From the NCBI GenBank assembly GCA_010645155.1, contig CM021312.1, forward strand, positions 8,180,685-8,244,684: 64,000 bases of DNA, in the 5' to 3' direction. A program made the translations under genes and the position numbers. Below are positions 58,415 to 64,000 of this stretch, in pieces. The notes below the pieces were generated by a model that saw only the letters and a list, made by a program, of their open reading frames with translations, searched no databases and had not been told where the DNA came from. The stretch is from Tigriopus japonicus (Eukaryota; Arthropoda; Copepoda; Harpacticoida; Harpacticidae). The first letter of the stretch is position 1, and each line of letters begins with the position of its first letter.

Positions 58415-59147
58415 CTGAAAAACGTATCACAAAACAATATAAAATATCGAAATATTCACAATCTCACACAGCACTTTACTTACTCTCACTAAATGGCAAA
58501 CTATGTATTTGCCAATGATGGAAAAGGTGCGTCTAACTTAGTTCAAATCTGAAATGAAGCAACAGTTGCTGACATCAACTCCTGTGTGTGTAATGCTTGC
58601 ACTGCAGAAAGAAGCACGAAGAATTCAAGCAGCCAGCAAAAAGCGCCACAGGGGGAGGTATGAGCAGGGTAACTGAAATCTTGGATCCCATGAAGGGAAT
58701 CTAGGGGCAGAAATTTATTTTCTTTCCTTACCTAGTTCATGAGCACAAAAGGGTCTAAATAGATGTTGGGCTGCTGTGCTAAGGTTGAACACGTGCTAAA
58801 TAATGGAGTCCGGGTAAGAAAGGGAACGGTATCCCTGACATTTGGAGAAGTACCAGAAGTTCTCAACGAAGTTGACGTCGGCAATCGTAATGCCGAGTCG
58901 ATTTTTCTCTAAACCTCTGAATTCAAGCTCTTTTGTCCTTCTACGCATTTCCTCTTGTTGAGTTTTAGAGAACACATTTTTCCTTCCACCCACCTTTTTT
59001 TCACATGACAGAAACAAGGAGGGGATCTTCTTACTAATGCTGAATATTGAAAGCTAATTATCAAACACCAAAACGCACAATTGTAATCTTATTTTTATCC
59101 AAGATAATGAGTAGCATGTTAAAACATTGAAGATTTTTTAGAATACA
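58415..59147. other. upstream region of the MARVEL gene
   Basis: Expected to hold the untranslated first exon and promoter of the minus-strand MARVEL gene; I cannot place the donor or start site. No supported coding sequence. Confidence 0.4.
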
Positions 59148-59238
59148 CCAAAATCAAGTCAGTTTACAATTCCCAATGTTGCTTCGTCTTAAAAGTACAA
59201 ATAAGGATTGTTGATATGACTTGATGTTGGTGTACTTT
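59148..59238. repeat. short hairpin MITE related to the GGCCGCAT family
   Basis: 'tacaccaaaatcaagtca' and, about 50 bp on, 'tgacttgatgttggtgta' form an inverted repeat; the same arms occur in the element at 50640-51168. Confidence 0.6.
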
Positions 59239-59428
59239 AAAAAAATCATATGCTTCAACATACCACCAAATGGTTCAATTTCTACTTTGATTGAGTGTGC
59301 ACTTTGGCAAACTTTGTGGTTGATGCTAAAATTGTGTAACTTGACAAGGGTGTAGATTTCTGTCAAATAAAAGTTCTATGCTTTAAAACAAGTAACCTTG
59401 CGAGCTTTATCTTATTACCAACCTTTTT

Positions 59429-62171
59429 TTGCCAAGTCTTAAGTTATTTACTACTATTTTTGAACTCGAAAAATTAATCTCGTTTTGCATTGGGAAAAAG
59501 AAAACTTTGTTCATATGTGGCGATTTTAACGCGGATTTCCTGAAGAGCGCTTCAAAAGCTAATAAACTTAATGATCTCATGATATCTTTTCAATTATCAC
59601 CACTGATTAACGCCCCAACTCGAATCACTGCGCAAAGCTCCACCCAAATTGACAACATTTTCACGAACTCAAAGGAAGAAATTAAATGTGGAATCCTATT
59701 GTGTGATATAAGTGACCACCTTGGAACATTTGCCTCTTTGGGAAGTGCCTCATTTCAGAATTACGAACCCCAGGTGACAAAACGAAATAATATAAGTCAC
59801 AAGAACATTGAGAAACTTCGCAAAGTGCTGGAAGGCACCAATTGGCATTTACCGCCAGACAATCCTTCACTTGCATTTCATGATTTTCAAACAAAATTGA
59901 CAGATGCCTTCAATAAAAGTTGCCCAATCGTAAGCAATAAACCAAATAAGCGCAAAGATAAGTTCAACCCGTGGATGACTTCGGGAATCCTGAAGTCACG
60001 AAGCGTGAAACAAAAACTCTTTGCCAACTTCCAAAAACACCCTTCCCTTGAAAACAAACTCGCTCTTTACAAATACTCAAGAAAATATACAAAGATTATT
60101 AAAGCAGCAAAAGCAAAATATTGGCAAGCTTACTTCGATTCAAGCGCCCTTAATATGGGGAAAATCTGGCATGGTGCGAAGCGCCTCCTGGGGCTTTCCA
60201 AAACTAGGGATAAGGCCCCGTCACAGATCTTTGGGGGGGGGGGGGCGGATTTTTCAATACCGCTACAAGGAATGGGATTCCCTGTAAAGAGAGTTAATTA
60301 TTATTATATTTTCAATAATTAATGTTTATATGAAATTTGATCTACCAATGAGTTACTGTTGGCAGATCTATACAACCCTTGTATAGTGGGTTGGTCAGGA
60401 ATAGTTCGAATAATAGATCGAGGTAAATTCCAAGCTTATTAACGACAAGGTTGATATTGCATCCGCGTTCAATGAATATTTTTCGTCAGTTGGGAACATA
60501 ATGGAGGAAAAATCCACCAACCTATTGCATGCCATAAGCAACATTCAAAGGCACCCGGATCAAAGAACTTACTACTTTAAGGTGGTTACTCGTTATCAAA
60601 TCCTAAATATCATTGATAAGCTTCCCCTGAAATCGAGTTCAGGTTTCGATGGAATCTCCGCCATTGTACTAAAGGGTGTTAGGACTGCAATTGCGGAACC
60701 TCTTGCTCATCTTGTAAACATTTCGCTAATCACGGGATACATTCCGCAGGACTGGAAACGCGGGAAGATTGTTCCCCTTTTTAAAGGAGGAGATAGATGC
60801 AACATGTCAAATTACCGGCCCATTTGTATACTTCCGACGCTTTCAAAAATATTAGAGAAGGTAGTCTACTGGCAGATTTTCACACCATTCAATAACGACT
60901 TTTTGACTCCTCAACAATTTGGTTTTCGACCCAAACACTCCACTTCACATGCAATTCATCATTTCCTGCAAAATGTTTTTGAAAACGACAAGAGCTCTAC
61001 GTTTTCGTTAGCAATATTCATTGACCTCAGGAAGGCGTTTGACACGGTGGACCACGAGCTTTTGCTCCAAAAGGTAGCACACTACGGTTACAGCAACAAT
61101 ATTTTAACTTGGTTACGTAATTATCTCTCTGGTCGGGAACAACGGGTTGATCTAGATGGCGTACTTTCGAGTTGTAAGCCTGTGACCTGTGGCGTCCCTC
61201 AAGGAAGCATCTTGGGTCCACTACTGTTTCTAATTTACGTAAACGACCTTCCTTCCGCAACACCTTTTAAAACAACAATGTTTGCCGACGATACGACTCT
61301 ACAGCACTTTGGAAATGATCTAAAAGCGATGGAGGGAGACTGCAACAAGTGGTTTGAAAGTCTGACGGTATGGTTTAAAAGCAATAATTTAACGTTAAAT
61401 CTAAAGAAAACTAAAGTCATGCTACTTGATACAAAGCATGGAAAAATGAACTGTGATTTTAATCTGGTTAGTGAAGGACACATCATAGAGCAGATTGGAC
61501 GTGGACGTCAAATCAATTCGTTGAAATTTTTGGGATTACATCTTGACGACAAGTTATCGTGGAAGACGCATGTATTAGAGTTAAGCAAAAAAGTAAGACA
61601 AACCCTCTTTACGTTATTTATGGCCAGAAATAACCTGCCTCAAAACCTTAGATTGATTTTATATAATGCTCTTATCAGAAGTAAGCTCGAATATGGAGTC
61701 GAATTTTTTCGGCACTCTTCAGCACTGAAAGGACTTCAAGTTCTCCAAAAGATGGCGGTGAGGTGGATCGTTATGGCAAGGAGAAGGGCTCATACAAGTG
61801 CGTACTTTAAAAAGCTTAAAATTCTAAGAGTTTCAGATTTGGGAGCAGTGAGGCAATTAAAACATGTGCATAATGCTCTACAAGAAAAACTTCCGAAATC
61901 CATTAATAAGTTCTTACACAAAGTACGTCGGGGTGGGGAAACATATGTATCCTTGCCATTAGTTCGAAAATGTTGGCTACAGAAATTACCTGACTATGCG
62001 TTCGGTAAAACTTGGAATGAATATCACGCTTGCAACAAAACGATATACGAAAACGAAATATCGCTGAAACGATGGATCGCTTGTGTCAGAGACCAAATCA
62101 TTAGCTCTTACTCGACCACTTGTGACGTGAAAAATTGTTTCTCCTGCCGGCAATCCGGATTTTCTCTTTGA
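59429..62171 (+). mobile_element. CR1/jockey-type LINE (family A), 5'-truncated, interrupted
   Basis: Non-LTR retrotransposon ORF2. The first part (59429-60229) holds the C-terminal half of the AP endonuclease domain, with LFICGDFNADFL, TQIDNIFTN and the catalytic SDH in CDISDHLG. The second part (60420-62171) holds the reverse transcriptase: [61 protein letters not shown] and the active site FADD. A thumb and C-terminal region with [14 protein letters not shown] follows. The stop is at 62169-62171. The start of the endonuclease is missing, so the copy is 5'-truncated near 59420. A 190-bp antisense LINE B insertion breaks the frame; both halves are otherwise open and in the same frame, so the copy was probably young when hit. 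The 3' UTR ends in (ATAC)n at 62406-62425. Confidence 0.93.
60230..60414 (-). mobile_element. 5'-truncated LINE family B insertion inside LINE A
   Basis: The sequence after the 13-base G run (60233-60245) matches 26545-26725: 'cggatttttcaataccgc', 'caaggaatgggattccctg', 'ctgttggcagatct' and 'gggttggtcaggaatagt'. The orientation is antisense to LINE A, with the C-run 3' end facing left. AGATC at 60225-60229 and 60415-60419 is a plausible target-site duplication. Confidence 0.85.
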
Positions 62172-62405
62172 TGATGCTTTACCTTCTAGGACCGTGAATG
62201 CTTTCCAAATGACCAACTCTCTAGATCCATTGCCAATACGTTTGATGAAAATTTTGATGTGATAACCCTTAATCTTGAGGCATCTTTATTAAGATGCAAC
62301 AAGCATGGTCCTCATGAAAACAAGCCGTTATGGCTTATGAGGATCCACGGTTTCAAAACAAACCAATTGTAAATACAACCAATCATTTTACCCTTTGAGA
62401 CCGAA

Positions 62406-62425
62406 ATACATACATACATACATAC
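62406..62425 (+). repeat. (ATAC)n tail of LINE A
   Basis: Tetranucleotide run about 235 bp after the LINE stop codon. CR1-like elements commonly end in short tandem repeats of this kind. Confidence 0.7.
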
Positions 62426-62426
62426 A

Positions 62427-62497
62427 ATTACAATTACTTGGAATTGTAATTGCAATAACGTAATCGTAATTTCAATTACAACTACATCACAGGTCTG
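62427..62497. mobile_element. right end of a 2746-3201-type hAT MITE
   Basis: Ends in 'aactacatcacaggtctg', the inverted form of the left end at 2746. The left part is missing at the LINE A tail, so the MITE is truncated there. Confidence 0.7.
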
Positions 62498-63270
62498 ACC
62501 AAAACTACGACCAGAGTTTCAAAGAGTGAGGTTTTTGATAGATCAATTGTCTTTTTCACAACGATGGAAAGGTTGATGGACTTCATACCTACAGCTAGTT
62601 CAGAACATAATGTGAAAGGTCCATTTGTTCTTGATTGGGTTGAAGTTAGTTCCTATTTCAGCTCAGGAGGGTCAATGCTGTGTCAAAAAGTCAAGAAAAT
62701 GGTCCTTCGACCGGCTGATTGAGTTTGGGCTGATAAAGATCAGGGCCTCCAGTTTGTCATTTTTTAAAAGCGTAAAACATTGAAATTTGTTTGGTTCCTA
62801 CAAAAGCTATCCTCAAATTTGTACTATGGGGAGGGAGTGGCCATTGATAGGCTATAAAGAATCATATCAATAAAAAGTAAAAACTTTCAAGTTGGTCCGT
62901 TCCACATTCAGCTCTTCGAAGTGGATGTTTGTGGTCCTACAGAAGTGTTTAATGAAACAAGAAACACCAAATCAGGAACAAATAGTCACTTATAATAATA
63001 TGCTCTGAGCTCGCCAAGAGTATTACATCATTTAATCTTTACAATGGTGAGAACTAAAGACTTGAATTATTTGGGTCTTCCTTTTAAGGTTCAAACTTAG
63101 GCTAGGCGAAGCCTAAGGCTAGATGAATTTGACATCGCAATAAAGACATATATAATTAAGATTTCAAGGCTTGAAATTGCCGGTCTTGTCTTGCCATGTG
63201 AACAGGCCGGCCTTCTGGCCTTACACGCTTGGACAAGATTGTCGTCTCCAAATCAGTGGGCAAATGATAC
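62498..63270. other. no gene seen
   Basis: Non-coding sequence between the MITE end and the mariner remnant. The last part could contain a decayed N-terminus or terminal inverted repeat of the transposon, but I cannot define it. Confidence 0.4.
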
Positions 63271-63960
63271 CGTTCCACTGCAAATGGTCACAAAATTTCC
63301 AAATCATCTGTGAACCATTGCATGAATGATAAGCTTGGCCTTAAATCGTATAGAAGTCCAAAAGGGCCAAAAAGCACCAGTGCTCAACGGCTGGCAAGGC
63401 TAAAATTCTGCAAGGAACGGAAGGGATGGACTGGTGATGACTGGAGACGGGTGTGCTTCTCAAATGAGTGTCCCATTCATCTGTTTCAGCCGACAATTGC
63501 CCAAATTAATCAAGTCTGGGCGCATTCTAGGGCCGAAATTCCCATCGAACAAATTGTGAAGCACCCAGAGTCCGTCATGGTTTGATGGTTTGGGGAATGA
63601 TGTCGGCTCAGGGACTGTCTGAGCTTTACTTCAATGAAAAAAAAAGTGTGTAACGGCCCAATCCTGTGTGGAGAAGATCCTTGTTGGTCCATGTTTGGCT
63701 ACCTACACCAAGAAGGCCAGGAGAGGTCCGCCTTTAGCACACAGAATGGTGAGCAATATGTCCCGTGTGATTTTTCAACAAGATGGGGCGCCCAGCCACA
63801 CCTCTCATCTTTCCCAAATGTGGTGCCGCAATAACTTTCCTGGGTTTTGGCCAAAGGCTGTGTAGCCACTTAATTCACCTGACCTCTCTCCAATAAATAA
63901 GCTGTAGTCAAAGATTTGGGAAATTGCCCTTTTTATGAGCACTAATGTGGTCAAAAATTA
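63271..63960 (+). pseudogene. Tc1/mariner transposase remnant, probably DD37D
   Basis: A frame from 63271 gives the second helix-turn-helix (KISKSSVNHCMNDKLGLKSY) and QRLARLKFCKER. Next comes WRRVCFSNECPIHLFQ, where the family has Asp in 'FSDE', so the first catalytic residue is Asn here. The frame breaks near 63583. After a shift, MMSAQGLSELYF-like and, further on, VIFQQDGAPSHTS (second catalytic Asp) appear. Then a stop sits where the family has 'WPxxSPDLSPID'; SPDLSPINKL follows, so the third acidic residue is also Asn. Spacing from the second Asp to that position is 37 residues, as in maT-like DD37D elements. Several frame breaks and the lost acids make it inactive. Confidence 0.85.
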
Positions 63961-64000
63961 AAACAAAAGTATTCTAGATATAATAAATAATGGTTTCAAC

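Noticed and set aside
1..64000. CRISPR array, phage, integron or bacterial operon
   Set aside because: No regularly spaced repeats or prokaryotic gene organisation; the window is clearly eukaryotic.

Overview
The window looks like nuclear DNA of an arthropod, possibly a small crustacean such as a copepod. Host genes are split by GT-AG introns of about 0.06 to 6 kb. The serotonin receptor is closest to arthropod 5-HT1 receptors. There is an interstitial tract of the arthropod telomere unit TTAGG/AACCT. Much of the AT-rich non-coding DNA is transposon debris (hAT and Tc1/mariner MITEs, CR1/jockey-type LINEs, tRNA-derived SINEs, a THAP/P-like transposase). The species call is inference. There is no prokaryotic operon, CRISPR array or phage.

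Layout. 1-4.8 kb: old repeats, the last exon of a DEG/ENaC channel gene (minus), and a weak signal-peptide exon candidate. 6.2-13.1 kb: three exons of a 5-HT1-type serotonin receptor (plus; TM3 to the C-terminus), with a tRNA-Leu(UAA) gene antisense in one intron and an inverted duplication carrying CCAAT/TATA motifs in the next. 13.1-23.4 kb: no supported gene, only MITEs and microsatellites. 23.4-53.1 kb: a ten-exon Yurt/EPB41L5 FERM-domain gene (plus) whose exon phases all join, giving 863 aa. Its introns hold a complete antisense four-exon guanylate kinase gene, a decayed THAP/P-like transposase, LINE fragments and many MITEs. 53.16-58.4 kb: a compact cluster of three genes: an Abraxas-like MPN-fold gene (minus, convergent with yurt, 38 bp between stop codons), HMCES (plus, 302 bp head to head with the Abraxas-like gene) and a MARVEL-type four-TM protein gene (minus, convergent with HMCES). 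59.4-62.4 kb: a 5'-truncated LINE interrupted by an antisense piece of a second LINE. 63.27 kb to the end: a broken DD37D-type mariner transposase.

Functional links are limited. The divergent Abraxas-like/HMCES pair joins two families involved in DNA damage and ubiquitin biology and could share a bidirectional promoter. Guanylate kinase is nested in yurt, and its polyadenylation signal suggests its mRNA end crosses a yurt splice donor. I found no clearly new multi-gene system. The most unusual items are these antisense gene overlaps, the inverted promoter-like duplication, and the nested transposons whose target-site duplications can still be read.
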